Shown here: piece by piece, positions 35,306-48,120 of the stretch
Layout: every line of letters starts with the position of its first letter
How positions within the stretch are numbered: the first letter of the stretch is position 1
Assembly (NCBI GenBank): GCA_050084515.1
Contig: CM114274.1
Span: 5,394,001-5,458,000, forward strand
Length of the DNA: 64,000 nucleotides
Direction: 5' to 3'
Source of the DNA: Blasia pusilla
Lineage: Eukaryota; Marchantiophyta; Marchantiopsida; Blasiales
Notes under the pieces: generated by a model
What the model was told of the DNA's origin: nothing
Databases searched by the model: none
The model's input: the letters and a program-made list of their open reading frames with translations, nothing else
Program-made: the position numbers and the translations under genes

Positions 35306-37030
35306 GGTTCTCATTGGCCGTATTTCTCATGTTGAGCCAATGGAGCTCTCATTCGGGGTTGCACACGGAAAAAGTCCATATGCTCGTAACGTAGACTCAG
35401 ACTTTGTCCATGTTCGCAGACTTATGTCCGTGCGATCCATTTTTACTTCTAGTTTGTTGTGTGGTCTTAATATACATGTGGGAGTGTACTTTTTTATGTG
35501 TATGGATCTACCCGCGTATAGGGAAGATTGATGGTGCTCGTTGTGTAGATGTTGAAAGTGATGTACATTGTGTAACGACGTATATGAACATGATATTATA
35601 ATTTTATAAACCTCTCAAAGAGATCAACCTTATAATGGAATAACAACTACCAATAAATTTATCTTTGTGATGCACTAGAGAACATCATTCCTATATTACT
35701 CAGTGTGGACAGAATTTTGATTGTAATCCTTAAAGCGGAACCTCAATCCAAAAGCAAGATCACTTTTTTCCTTTGCATTGGATTCCTCCCACCACCAAAT
35801 AAGTAATTGTTTGCATGTAGTTTCCTTTATTGTAGAATGCTTCATTTCTTTTAGAATTGAATGTGGATAAGTCATGTATGATTTGGTGGAGTTATTCTTG
35901 AGCAATAGGTTGTTGATTCTAGTTGTCGCTTGTGCATTGGTGCATGAATGGAAAAAAATACATTGCACATAGATATTTTTCGTCTAGATGTGTCCTAGAC
36001 TAATCAACTTGTGTTCAACTTGACCTCATTGTATGCACTAAACTTGCCTTATGTGTGGTTAATCCATGAGCGTCACAATATGTAATAATTCTTATTGGGT
36101 GCACGCAATGGATAATTTCAGCAATTGTATATGCTAGCATACACAATTTTTAGCTTGCATTGAATGTTGGTCTTGGGCATTTGATTATGGACAACCTAAA
36201 AATCACAAAATTGGTTTTTGAATTTGAGAAGTGAAGTCCAATATTATTTGGCTTAATTAAAGAAATAAGCAATTTTCTATTCAAGATATGGTATATAAAT
36301 GATATGCATATTTTAGTATAGGAGCTTACACTCAAGACGCATTAAGAATGAATAGGTGATACACTGTACTATATCTCAATATAAGCGAACAATTCTTTGG
36401 AAAATATACACGCTTAATGAGAGCAAGTCCAAATTTAATATATATTTAAAAATAAGTGCATATGAGATTTGCATTTGTTTGAATGGAGTTTTAAGGGAAA
36501 ATATTTGCTCATACACCACCAATTTATAAATAGATTAGTGTATGAATCAAACATGGATTCATCATTAACTTTGTATTGACTTAGGGATGGTAGGATGAGC
36601 CATGAAAAGTTGGGAGAGGAACCTCAAGATGCAAAGAAAGTCATAAAATTCGTAGAAAGTTCTAGTGGAATTCTTTTGAGAGTAAGGTAAAATATTGGTT
36701 GAAAGACATATATATATGCAAATATGTGTCTTTCCATAATCTGTAATTTAGATTTCAATCCACAATGGTATTACCACAAGCTACAAATTGAGAGTATCAT
36801 AAGTATGTTCTCGCCCGCTTTATTCGCATCGCGAATGAAGGTTGAAAGGGAAAGGGTCAAATAGAATAAAACGAACAAAAATATTTTATTTTATTTTGCT
36901 TTGCATTTTCTTGGAGTTGTGTAATATTTAAGAAGTTTCTATGTCCTGTTATTGAGGACCCCTTGTAAAAATAATACGTCGTCTCGGAGCTTTACCAGGA
37001 TTAACTAATAAAATACTTAAATCAAAATCT
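35306..37030. other. AT-rich intergenic DNA
   Basis: No gene recognised; open frames such as 35696-35968 (-) look random. The last 100 bases (from about 36960) may already belong to the organelle insertion but show no clear gene. Confidence 0.45.
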
Positions 37031-37039
37031 GGTTATCTT

Positions 37040-37320
37040 CTATTTTTTTTTAAAGTTTAAACCCATTGCTAATAGTAAAACTAAAATTGAAACTTTTCTT
37101 TTTTCGCTTACACGAGCCCAAATTCTTGTTTTTCCATCAATTTCTAACTTTAATCTTCCTCCCCAATTTGATATTAAAGTACCGATATAAACAAATATTC
37201 CATTATGATCTAATTCAGAACTATAATAAATTCCATGACTTCGTAAAATTTGATTAATTATAACTCTAGCTACTCCATTAACAAAAAAGTTCCTTGAGAG
37301 TTCATCCATCTTGAACTCTA
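37040..37320 (-). pseudogene. rpoB: Plastid rpoB fragment inserted in the nucleus
   Basis: Minus-strand frame reads [60 protein letters not shown] and then [17 protein letters not shown]. This is a collinear internal piece of the plastid RNA polymerase beta subunit. Only about 90 of over 1,000 residues are present. SQGTF just upstream is joined to it by a one-base frameshift, and both ends run into unrelated sequence. It cannot make a working subunit. It marks a transfer of plastid DNA to the nucleus. Confidence 0.9.
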
Positions 37321-37379
37321 TCCTTCCATACTAGAGAGTAGGTAGAGGACAAACTATTTATGATCTGGTTGATATATAC

Positions 37380-37837
37380 CATCAATAGGCATGGAGCGAG
37401 CAACGTACGTTCATGCGCTTCGCCATTTGTAGAGCTAAGGTGCCAATGGCTAATTGCTGGTTGACAAGGACCGAAAGAGTCTCCGACTCCCCCGAAGAAG
37501 CTTTGTTAAGATCGCCGACGGTGTTGCTACTTGGGGTAGGAAAAGTCCAACTACCCCTTAATCCTTGGCTCTGTCGCAGGGGACGACGATGCGCCCCCGA
37601 CTCACCGATCCCACACACGTCACGTCGCACTCCATCTATAATGGAAATCAAGTAGGCAGCAAAGAAACTTAATCTAATCTCAATCAACCGAAGAACTAAG
37701 GGCCATATAACAGCAAACGTGAGTTTCATCACACGGGATATGTGCTCGGATAACTTTTGTGGCAAGAGGGCCCCGCCAGGGGTATGGGACTTTGGTGGTA
37801 CAACCCGATCGGCGACATAAGTAATAAGTAGGCGACT
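37380..37837 (-). other. GC-rich segment, probably organelle-derived
   Basis: This stretch is far richer in GC than the AT-rich DNA around the locus and joins the rRNA piece without a gap. An open frame (37382-37882 -) crosses the junction into rRNA-like sequence, so it is unlikely to be a real protein frame as a whole. I could not assign the segment to a named organelle gene; mitochondrial spacer or intron is my guess. Confidence 0.5.
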
Positions 37838-37929
37838 GGGTCTTTCTGTCCAGGTGTAGGTAGTCCGCATCTTCACAGACATGTCTATTTCACCGAGTCT
37901 CTCTCCGAGACAGTGCCCATATCGTTACA

Positions 37930-37972
<43 letters not shown>

Positions 37973-37973
37973 G

Positions 37974-38011
<38 letters not shown>

Positions 38012-38014
38012 ACC
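37838..38014 (-). rRNA. Partial large-subunit rRNA, probably mitochondrial 26S, nuclear insertion
   Basis: On the minus strand it contains the highly conserved GCGGCCGTAACTATAACGGT and CGAAATTCCTTGTCGGGTAA words, then GTGAAGATGCGGACTACC and CTGGACAGAAAGACCC. This corresponds to the domain IV-V region of 23S-type rRNA (about E. coli 1910-2065). The GCGGACTACCTACACCTGG form resembles plant mitochondrial 26S rRNA. Only about 180 bases are present, so it is a pseudogene. Confidence 0.88.
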
Positions 38015-38659
38015 TATCATCATCTAATTATTAACTAATGCACTTTATATAGTTTAGCTTTGAGATAATTAAGAGTATGAAGGATAGAAATGTGGTGTTT
38101 TATCTTGCAAGTATTTGAGCCCTTGATTTTTATTTTTCAAAGACTCAATTATTCTTTGATTAAAAATATACTATTGAGTTTGTGCAATCTATTATCTAAA
38201 TTATAATTGATTTGGTTGGAATTTAATATTTTCGTCTAAGGTTATATCTATTCATTTGAAAATGAAGATTGTTCTTTAGATCAAGTATTCTAATATATCT
38301 TTTATCCAACTTTCTAGGCTCTTTAGTCCAGATTTGGAGATTTTAGTTGGTTTACATAATATACCATGGAGATATGGTGGGTACTCACTACTCCGGTACT
38401 TTTAATGTCTATTATATTCTCTCGTGTTCACCCAGTAAGAGATTTAATTTCTCTTGTGACCCAATCTCTTCCAATCACACGTGGGTGAAAAGCAAAGAAA
38501 TGACGGTCATTCATTATTTCTCAAGAAGGATAACATACCCATTCCAACTAAATGGAATGGAACATAATAGGGGAAACATTGTGCAAATGTAATAATTTAT
38601 ACTCTTGTTGGAGAGTGCTTTTTTTTTTCAAACCACAAAATTTGGACTAGCTTGGCCTT

Positions 38660-38940
38660 TACGCACTAATATAAATTACAACCCCACCCATATCATACGA
38701 TAAAACCACCTGAAAACCTACTTCTTCACTTGTATACACTAATACAAGGACAACCCCATCCATCTCACACGTTAAAACCACCTAAAAACCTACTTCAACC
38801 GGCTCCACGATGCTCGCATGATGCTCACCAACGATTATACCCATTCCACGATAACACCACCTAAAAAACCTACTTCTTCACTTGGCACCATGACCCTCGC
38901 ATGAAGCTCACAAACGATTATACCCGTTCCACGTTGTGAC
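38660..38940. repeat. Degenerate tandem repeat
   Basis: Repeated words CACCTAAAAACCTACTTC and CACTAATA, then ACAACCCCATCCAT and CACAAACGATTATACCC, occur three to four times with spacings of roughly 70-100 bases. Confidence 0.7.
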
Positions 38941-39676
38941 CGGCTACACGTATTCGCCGAGATGGGTTTCTGACCACACTTGTTTTTTACTCAGAAAGAA
39001 AACGGGTGGGATTGTTCCTCACCCTGAAGAAAAGATAATAAACCTCTGGGGGAAAAAGCCATACACATGGTCATGAAATTTGCTTTGAACACGTCCACCA
39101 ATCATGCCCTTAATGTCCTAAGATTTGACGGTTTCTTGTGACATAAGAACTCGCGGATCACCCTTCAAGAAAGACTCGCATGAGAGAGACGAGTCTTCCG
39201 TCCCCGTTCTTTACGATCTTGAATCCCGTAGTATATATATACACGTGTTTGCAGAGCTTGAGAGGACCGATAGAGCATGTCGGTCTTCAGGCGAGTGATC
39301 GAGTCGGCACAGGTGAAAATGGATGACGGACGAACGGGGGGGGGAGTGCGCACACGGAGGTTGTTTCGGGTTGAAAAATAAATCTGTTCAGATTATGAAT
39401 AATAAAAGCACATATCTTCTTTCCATCGTCGCGGGGATGGGGTCCTTCTTCGACTGTACACAGTAAAGTTCAATGACCTCACGCACGATCGATTTCACCT
39501 GGCTGATTCCAGAGCTGCCTACCCCTTTTCGATGTGTGTCCGGACAATTTTCGTTCGTTCGGCGTTCGGAGTATTCCTCCCGAGCACGAGTCGGCCTCGC
39601 GTCGCGCATGCGCCCAAGCATTCGCGGTCGATTACGGCTACCAGAGCTCTCCTCGTGAGAAGCAGGAGGGAAGGGG

Positions 39677-39702
39677 GGGAAGGAAGGAAGGAAGGAAGGA
39701 AG
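39677..39702. repeat. (GGAA)n microsatellite in the LHT 3' UTR
   Basis: Five to six GGAA units about 15 bases beyond the LHT stop codon, CCTT-rich in the sense of the mRNA. Confidence 0.9.
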
Positions 39703-39716
39703 ATGGAAGGATCTGT

Positions 39717-39892
39717 TTATTGGTAGAACTTGTACGTCGAAGCACTGACTATGATGCTTCGCAGCCCTCCGATGGACGACACGAGCATGAGAAGGACTCC
39801 AATGATGATGCACACCTGCAGAGCGAGCAGTTGCGGGAGGGGGCGTTAGATAATAGTGAGCCGAGTCGAGTTTTGGAACGGTGAGGACCTAG

Positions 39893-39927
<35 letters not shown>

Positions 39928-42385
39928 TGAATACTCGCTTACCCAATTGGTGATCCACGAAATACTCCCTCTCCTGGGTTTGTAGATGGCCAGCCACATG
40001 ATGCACGGTAGCTGCACATTGCGGGAGCCGGACATTGAAGTTAGTCGATGACAACATATGTGAGGGGCGCGAGAAACGGAACGCAATGTAACGTGTCTAA
40101 AGGTAGTTGGTGATATTTGGTGTACTCACGAAGTAAGTCGTGGGCGCAAACGCGAACCCTCCTAGGAATCCGAGCAGAGCTCCGAAAAACGGGATAGTGC
40201 ACGCAACGAATGCTGTGAATGCTGTTGAGAGAGACGGGGGAGCAAGTTAGAAACATCCTATTCATTCGCGAGTTATCGCCGTTGATTCTAAAGAAGGAAG
40301 TTTCGCAGTCGGAAGTCCAACTCAAGCAAGAAGGAAGTGCACGAACAGAGATTTCCCCACCCGTTGCCTTCTTGCAAGGATCGAGGAAAACAAGGAGGCT
40401 TACCGACGTATAAGCTGCGTACTATGAGTCGCAAACCCGTGGAGGGAGGGATTCCAATCCTCTTGACCAGAACCGTCTCCATCATGTCGAACACGGGCAT
40501 GGCGTACAGCTGCAAATTCAAGGCCGCGGTCGGGCATTAGAGATCTACTCCTGAAATCACGAAGAAAACGAAACCTGTTGTCATCGTGTGATGATTTCAA
40601 CACTCGGCCAAAGGGGAGAATTGCAAGCGAACCTGGTAAGAGCCAGTGACATGAACCACCACCATAAGATTGGCTGCCGCGATGAGCCACCTTGGCTTTC
40701 CTAGACCCAGGAGGATATTGTCTTGCACCGAATTGCCGAACGCCCAGTAGCCCACGAGGGCCACTGGGAAGTAGCACGCTGCAACCACCATGTAGGCGAC
40801 TACGACTCCTCGCCACATAGCGATCTTGGAGGGCTTCTCGGGGGTAGAGGGAATGGTGGCCTGAATCTCCAAGACGACGTTATGTCCCGCATAAGCGAAC
40901 GCGACGTTTCCGAGGGCATTGAACACTCCGAAAACCAAACCTGCGGTTGACTTGTCGGGGAGATGGTAGTCGACAGGTTCATATTTCCCATGATGGAGTG
41001 GTGTGACCCATGCTATCGTGGAATAGCTGCACAAATGCCCAGGACGTAATGATGTCAGTTGCTGATCTTTGCGGAATCCACATTTCTCTGCGGAGGGTTT
41101 GTCCAGTCCAATCTACAGTGAGAGGTGCAGCATCCCCAGAAAGGATGCTGCTCCTGCTCCTCTCACTGTAGAAGAGAGCATCCCCGGAAAGGATGAGAAA
41201 CTTCCAACGCCTGATGCCATCACGAATCCACCCGCGTTTTCCACTTTTTCGCAACCGCTGCGCTCTAGTCGAGACAGGGTTCAACGCGGGCATTGGAATA
41301 AATAGACTATCGACATCGTCCTTCCGAGCGCACGACAAATGCAACAATTGTCGAGCCGGGCACAGAAGCTTTGCTTTACCTTAGAGACATCACTGCAGCT
41401 GCGAGTGAGACACCGGCGATGGAGTTGAAATTGGGGAGCTGAGCTAGGAAGAAGTGCTGGGATGCGAAAATGATGATCCAAGCAGATTTGCCTATGTGAC
41501 CGCAATGGAGGTCAGGATTCGAGGCAGATTCCGGACATTTGATCAACTTGTAGAACTTCTGCAGCGACTCTCCACCTGTTACCATGTACACGATGTCCAC
41601 GCCGACCTCCACAATGAGTTGCTGTGGTACGACAATCCACAGCCCCAGCCTTGGTCCGAACGCTTCTTGTCCCAACTCGTGGTAGCGGTCAAATCTCTTC
41701 CCCGGGACCATCTCGTGCATTTCAACCATTTGCCAGAGAGTGTAGAGTGTGATCATCCACGAGCCCACCAAAACCACCGAACCGGCTTCCCTGTTCCAAC
41801 CAGATACGGCAAAACCCAATTTCGGTTAGCCGTCTGTCCCATCCATCCAACCTCACGACAATCTTCCATGTGCGGTGGAACACGAAAGGATCAAACCTGT
41901 GGTGCCTGAGCGGGTTATGAGGAATCCCAGACTTGATCGGGACTACTACATACTGAAAAAATTTGCTCACCCGAGAGAATTATGCGTCTCATACCAGTCC
42001 AGTCACCTAGACGCACTAAACTCGTCCAATTCTCAAAAAACCTCAATCTTCGAATAACACTGACTTGAGATTGAGAATGGCCATCTATTGCAACCAGAGG
42101 ATTCAAAACGAACTATGATTTTGCCCCGTGAGCACGGATAAGAGAAATGATAACTTAGATTGCCACGAAATCCAAGGACGAAGATTGTACGCTGTACCAT
42201 CCGAGATAGGCCATGGCGGAAGGCAGACTTAGCACACCCGCCCCCACCATGGCCGTCACATTGTGGAAAGCAGAGTACCACCATTTTGCATTTCGAGATC
42301 CTGTGACTGGTAGCCAGTCATCTACGCTTGAATTGATAACGCCGGGGTGTCTTGGTCCATCAACATCATTCTGCGCCGGAATCAT
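39717..42385 (-). CDS. LHT-type amino acid transporter, 7 exons
   Basis: Proton-coupled amino acid importer of the AAAP family (lysine-histidine transporter group), expected in the plasma membrane with about 11 membrane spans. Exons inferred on the minus strand: 42385-42198, 41790-41380, 41026-40633, 40509-40404, 40221-40130, 40011-39943 and 39815-39717. All phases agree, giving about 452 residues against about 446 for Arabidopsis LHT1. Landmarks: [144 protein letters not shown] and a C-terminal TYKFYQ. The start at 42385 gives a family-like N-terminus; an in-frame upstream ATG at 42465 or an extra 5' exon cannot be excluded. It looks functional. Confidence 0.93.
39895..39923. repeat. (GT)n microsatellite in last LHT intron
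   Basis: About 14 GT units inside the intron 39816-39942, close to its donor side. Confidence 0.95.
41113..41171. repeat. Inverted repeat inside LHT intron 2
   Basis: CTACAGTGAGAGG at the left is the exact reverse complement of CCTCTCACTGTAG at the right. Further pairing of GCAGCATCC with GGATGCTGC makes a long stem. A short related word (GAGAGCATCCCCGGAAAGGATG) follows. Possibly a tiny foldback transposon. Confidence 0.85.
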
Positions 42386-44613
42386 CCACAACTTCCTCAG
42401 AGTCAGGACTTTCCTCCAATACGTTCTTCTTTCTACGCTCTCATAGACTGCAATCACGAACTTCATTACAGACGACTGACTTTGAAACGAGTCCAGGTAC
42501 GTGGAGAACATGCAGTTTCGTGAGTCGCATGCCTCGACGGTTGACGAGATGAAAGAGTGTCCACAATCTCGGGAACATGGGACCACCTCCAAGTCCAGTC
42601 TGCTGCAAGGCTCGCTATCGACTTAATCTCCCGAGCCTGCAGCTCCAGGGAGTGAGCAAGAGGACCACATCCAGGTCTTGCGCAGAAACCTGTCAATTAG
42701 AAGCCCTGATGCGACGAGATGATCGATACAATGCTGAGCGGACACTCGATGGGGCGGGAAATGCAGAACGAAGTAGCGACGAGAACTTGAAGCACTGTGG
42801 TTAAGCTCGAGTATGTGTATCGAGATATGTATTCCGCGTCGTTCGGAAATGTCTGCCCACCACTCAGTGAACTTCTTCGGAGCAGAAAAGGATAATGAAA
42901 TGTGATAAGTCATCGCTCCTACCACTTCCACCACAAGGTTTGACCTCCGGCTCAAGAAATACGACAAAAGATTAGAAACCCGTCGCACTATCGGATCTTT
43001 TCACTGAAAGACTCCAGAAGCAAGAAACCGGGAGGCATGCTACTGCCCACAAACGTATGTAGAATGAACTGGTCGGTACTAAAGGAAGAGAAAAATATTC
43101 AAGAGATTGTTCCCTACTACTATCCAAGGAGACGATAGCTCACGAGGAATCTGCGTCAGACCGCGTTGATGCGACATTTCGATTCGCAGGAAAATCACAA
43201 ACTGGCGTTCGCAGGCAAGATTGAGAAGATAAAAGATAGGACCTTGTCCTGAGAGTTTTCTCAGACATCAACGTCTCAGACCTTCGTTTCAAATTCGTCG
43301 AACGCATGTCTGTAGCTTTCCGATGAACTGCGAGGGACAGGCAGGGAGAGGGAGATGTGCTAGTTGGACTCGCTACTGGAGTCCAAGGACGGACGAGTTC
43401 TTTCAAGCATGGTGGACATTAAAACCGCCTCGAATTCCGCGAAAGGAGTTCCAAATTCTAATTTTTGGTATCGGATAGTCCCAGGAGTGGAGGAATGGCA
43501 TTCTGAAGCTTTCTGGGCTTCGAGGACTGAGGATCTTTTGGAAGAGCTGCGAGAAATTGGAGCAGAGCACGAGTGCTCTCATTTCCGAGGAATTTGGAAG
43601 AAACGACTCAAAATTGAAAGTCGCAGATTAAGACTTGGCGTAATTAGTGGGCAGTGTCGAATAATTAGCCACAGCAACTAGCATCTCAAACTGCGCATAC
43701 AGAGGCGTTAGCGATTGCAGCACTCTCGAGAAGAGCTCGGTGAGAAGGGCCATACAAGCAAGGACGCACAGTCTAGTCGTAACGGCAAGATACATTTCGG
43801 CGACAGAGGCAGACTTTGGGTTTGCGTGAGTGCAACACGGACGTCTACCTTTCGCGCCTCATAACTGCCCGGGGGCTTCGTCAGCTCTGTTTCTCTAGCA
43901 TCCTCTCTGGGCGCCATGATCCGTTCGTTACGCTCTTTCTGCGCACTGGCAGCGCGGTACAACCTCCAACAAATTCACTTCGCAGCAATGTGTACCACCC
44001 CGAGTCCTCCGAATCGCTTCCTCTGGATCCCCGTGTCCTTCCCCTTACCTCAGAACATTACAACACTTTCGCGCAAACGAGTACCCACATAAGCTCACCG
44101 TCATCGAATTATCCCCCCGCTAGGTTCCCCGATCCGTGATCGACGACACACTCTCCCACCGCCGCGGAGGGAGAGTCCACTCGGCCTCCGAACCCGCACA
44201 GCTAGCTGAAACAGCGAACTTGCAAAGCTTCACATCCTCCGACTCCTTCGACTTCACTGACTCTGTCCACTTATGTAATGAGCCAGCCCGTTTGTCGTCG
44301 TCGTCGTCGTCGTTCCCCTCCTGTTACCGCGTCCTCCGGGGGGCATGCCCATGCCTTTCCATACATGCATCACCATTGCGTGTCCCATCTGGATTCCAGG
44401 CAGTTCGCGTTTGTCCAAGCCGGGTTCACCCGCCTCCGCTGCGGACTGGTAAGGTTCTCTAACCCTAAACTCGCCGGTCGAGTTAGCCTCTCTCCTTTCC
44501 GTCACCGTGATCTCGGCCGGGGAAAACGACCTGCGTACAGAACAGAAAAGCGGCTCTTCTGCCGGCGTGAATTCCAGTTGTGACTCGTGAGCGGTCCAGT
44601 CCAGGTTTTATTA
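42386..44613 (-). promoter_or_regulatory. 5' region of the LHT gene and unassigned GC-rich DNA
   Basis: Balanced to GC-rich sequence upstream of the LHT start, likely holding its promoter and perhaps 5' UTR exons. Open frames here (43364-43681 +, 43816-44139 +, 44136-44462 +, 43708-43962 -) match no family. A CGT trinucleotide run lies near 44296-44315. A separate gene starting in the GC-rich 43.8-44.6 kb block is possible but not demonstrable. Confidence 0.4.
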
Positions 44614-44701
44614 AGATCGCCTAAGGGGCGCGCGCACGCATCTCGCACTTGGTCCCTTAGGCGATCTGTTTTGGAATATATATATATATATATATATATA
44701 T
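44614..44701. repeat. 14-base inverted repeat followed by a TA microsatellite
   Basis: AGATCGCCTAAGGG (44614-44627) and its exact reverse complement (44654-44667) enclose a 26-base loop. A run of TA units follows at about 44677-44701. The word TCGCACTT occurs once in the loop and again after the TA run. Confidence 0.85.
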
Positions 44702-46959
44702 CGCACTTAATTGCATACGGGAGCGGCGACGGGCAATGTTCTGCTTGCGGCCTCGCACCGTTGGGGGCTTTGTTTTTGGATGCCGATCCGACTTTCCATC
44801 CAAAACGTTTATATTAAAGTCTTTATATATTTTATAACTCGCGGGCTTGCGCTGTTCATTCGTTCCCTCCCTCGCATGCGCACGCGAATCTGAGACCGGA
44901 ACGGGCGCGAGTTTGGAGTCTGGAGGCGCTCGTCAGTTTGCCCGTCGATAAGATGATAATAATAGCACCCTAAAACTGCGCGTGCGTGAATGCCGACCTT
45001 TTTTAAGCCGGTTGTGGCCTTTGAGTACGCTCTTGTTTTTCTGATGGGTTTTCTTTATGTCATTTTGATTTCCATTTCAATGGGAATTATGGTAATCTCG
45101 ATCTTCATGATTATTTTTTATTCTTTATCATCTTCTCATCTATTCACTTCGATAAATGAAAACATGCATTTTTTTTTTCATATTGAAAAATTCTCACGTC
45201 TTCACCTTCCTTAAACAAATCTTTTCATTTTGAAGGAATTAAGTTCCCTCCTTTAATTTATTTAGTAATCGTATGAAGAATGAAATTCAATGAAAAAATA
45301 CCCTCTAACTTTCCCTTTCAAGCTCCCCTTTCTTGTTATGGAAATATAAAATAAATTGAAAAGCCCCAGGATACCCTATTTGAAATCCCCCGATTTTTTA
45401 TTTTTGAAGAGGAAAAGCCTTCTCTTTTCCTTTCTAAAATCCTCTCCTAATGAATTATATTTGAAAAAACATCCTCTTTGTAATATTGCAAAGAGGATTG
45501 TAATATAAAAATATAATTATGTTATTATGTGGACTAGATGGCACTTCCATGCATGGTTGGAAGTCTCCCTTACGGGGAGAATTGAATAGCCATATTAGTC
45601 ATATCTCTATCCAATCAATGAATTAAGAACATTCAAAGTTCTCTTCATGTGATTGTATGGGGATAAGGAAAATAGCCACAATTGCAAGTATTTGGGGTTA
45701 GACGTAAAGTTAGATCATTCAACTAGTATATTTTCATTTGAGTTGAGATATTTTGTTGTATATTGTATTTCAAAATTGCTTCACGTAGTAAAATTACCAT
45801 TTCGGAGTAAAATGTCGTATACTTATCAGTTTCCCCCAAAAGATCTCCCCCAATCCTAGGCTTGAGGGGTGGGGGGAAGGATTGCTTCACCTGTAATCAT
45901 TAATGGGAGGGACAAAAAATATCATTGCATAGACATTTGAATGTGAATTCTGTGTACACCAACACACAGGAATAAAGATGATTAGTTCAAGCTACAAATG
46001 CTAGTTGTCTTGTGGCTTACCTTTGTAGCCCACAAAATTCCAAGAAAGCATCTCGTGGCCCTACTATCATACAATAAAGGACGTGTGTCCTTTTTGACCG
46101 GATCTAATTTGGTAAAAAGCTTTAGAGGTATCTCCTCTCGATATATTGGTTAACTAATTATTAAATTATTAAATTTTTATTCTATCATAAGTATGGTTGA
46201 AATGAAAAGAAAAGAAGATAGACTCTAATTTTCAATAGAGGAGGAGAAAGAAGTAATGAATCTCTCCATAATGGTGAGAAGAGAGAAAGTGATAAAATTG
46301 TCAACAAGGGAGAACTTCATCCCCAAAAATAATTCATTAATTTTGAATATGAGAGGGAAGAAAGAAAATGATAAATTTTCAACAAGAGTTTAATAAAGAA
46401 AATTTTCGATACGAGAGGTGCAGAGAGATCATGAATAGAACTCCAATATGGGAGTGGAGTTAAGATAATTGAGTAGAAGACAATTAGAGAAGAGGAATAT
46501 ATAGTCCAACCTTTCTTGGACCATTTATGAAGGATCCTCTCTATTCTTCCATAAAGCTAGCAAATAGATCCTCTCCATCTACATAGAGAGGCTATCTCTA
46601 TGGGAGAAGGTTGGACAAAGTGTCAAAGAACAAGGACACATTCAAATCCCATGATTATATAATAAGAGGTCCAATCCAATCCATAATCTTGGAGGAAGAC
46701 TCTTATAATTTTAATAATAGTGTATGCCGTGTATAATATATAGGTAATGATGGATAATTCAAATTACCTATTATTATTCTAAATGTGACCTAATAATTGA
46801 GCCGACCCCCAAAATTTACTCTTGAGTGACCCTAAGATTTGTGGGATAAGTGTCAAGCTCATATTGGTCAAAATCACAAGGTATTGACATTTAAGGCAAG
46901 CTCTACAAGATCGGGTTCTATAATAGTAGTACAGACTACAAATTAATATTTCATTCAAT
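44702..46959. other. AT-rich intergenic DNA
   Basis: Sharp fall in GC after about 45.0 kb. Short random open frames only; purine-rich decayed sequence at 46.2-46.6 kb. No gene recognised. Confidence 0.45.
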
Positions 46960-48120
46960 CTATTTGTATTATTAGTAGAAGTATTTGCAAAGAACATGTT
47001 TGGTGTAGCATGCACACGAGGAGTTGAATCAGTTTGGAGTGAAGTGGATATGCAATTTGCTCCAGAGACAATATTGGTGGCGAGGCATGGAAATTGATGT
47101 TCAACAATTTGTTGATTGATGCATTGTGTGTGATCGAGTATGGGCCTCATTCAATGCTCCAACTCCACAATTGCATCTAGTGTCGATCACGGGTTTAGGT
47201 TATATATGGAGTTTGGATTTTGTAAGATCTTTACCTTTGACGGAGCCTTATAGTTGTCATATGTTGGTGATGGTCGAGCACTAATCAAAGTGGATGGAGT
47301 TGGTTGGATTGCCTAACAAAGTGAGTAAGGGATTGTAGTAGCGTATGCCTTCCTAGATCGAGTGTTAAGTGATTATGGTGCACCAATTGAGGTGTTGACA
47401 TATGAGGGTACAGAGTTTCTCGAGGGGTTTCAAACCTTGTGTAATCAAGCGTTGATCGACCACAACACTACTACACGAGATTATCTTCAGGTAGATGGAC
47501 TAGCCGAGATAGTTGTTTAGACGGTGAGTAGAGGTTTACGCAAGAGGTCACCTAGGAGATTGGAACCTACATCTATTGTGGTTGGTCATGGGATACAAAT
47601 TCAGGAGACAAACATCCTTAGCATCTTTCTCTTTATATTTTTTGCTTTATGGCCGAGAGCCTAATTTACCTAAGGCCATTTGTTGCGATGTTGGTGAGGT
47701 GTTGAACCTCGATGACCCTTATGTATGGATGCGAGCATGTTTTCAAATGGCTGAGCTATTCTGGAGAGTTATGCCCATGGCGTTTGAGAACTTGGTAATT
47801 GCGCATCATCGTGATACTTTGAGGTATGCGACTATTCAAGGAGGTGGTTATCAATCAACTATCTAGAGGTTTCATCAGGGAGACTATGTCTACTTGCAAT
47901 AGACGGCACCTACGATATTGGATGTGATTGTAGGGCGCACCATCTTGAGAGTACATGATATGTTTCCATATGGTATTCTCTTATTGGAGGGACGCCATGA
48001 TATAGTTTGGAAGGACTATGTGTGTAATTTTGCGCCATGTCATCTTCCTAACATTGATGGTACAGTTGATCCAAGCTTAGCAATAGTTCCTACATGCTTG
48101 TGTTATATGTATGAAGAGAT
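46960..48120 (+). mobile_element. Copy C: decayed integrase fragment of the same retroelement family
   Basis: Collinear with the integrase of copies A and B: HTRGVESVWSEVD-like HHCC relic with CIVCDRVWASFNAPTPQL, YIWSLDFVRSLPLTEPYSCH, LMVEH, the second-Asp region (GCACCAATTGAGGTGTTGAC), then SLYFLLYGREPNLPKAI, DVGEVLNLDDPYVWMRACF, AFENLVIAHHRDTLRYAT and HLPNIDGTVDPSLAIVPT. It stops just where the PHD finger would start (LCYM). Many stops; AT-shifted. No terminal repeats are present, so it is a truncated relic. Confidence 0.88.

Larger units (their letters stand above)
38015..39716. other. Intergenic DNA downstream of the LHT gene
   Basis: AT-rich to about 39.1 kb with a degenerate tandem repeat at 38660-38940. 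It is more GC-rich near 39.3-39.7 kb, which is the probable 3' UTR side of the LHT gene. No gene recognised. Confidence 0.45.

Noticed and set aside
37040-37320. Window being plastid or mitochondrial genome sequence
   Set aside because: Only short broken organelle pieces, surrounded by intron-bearing nuclear genes and retroelements.
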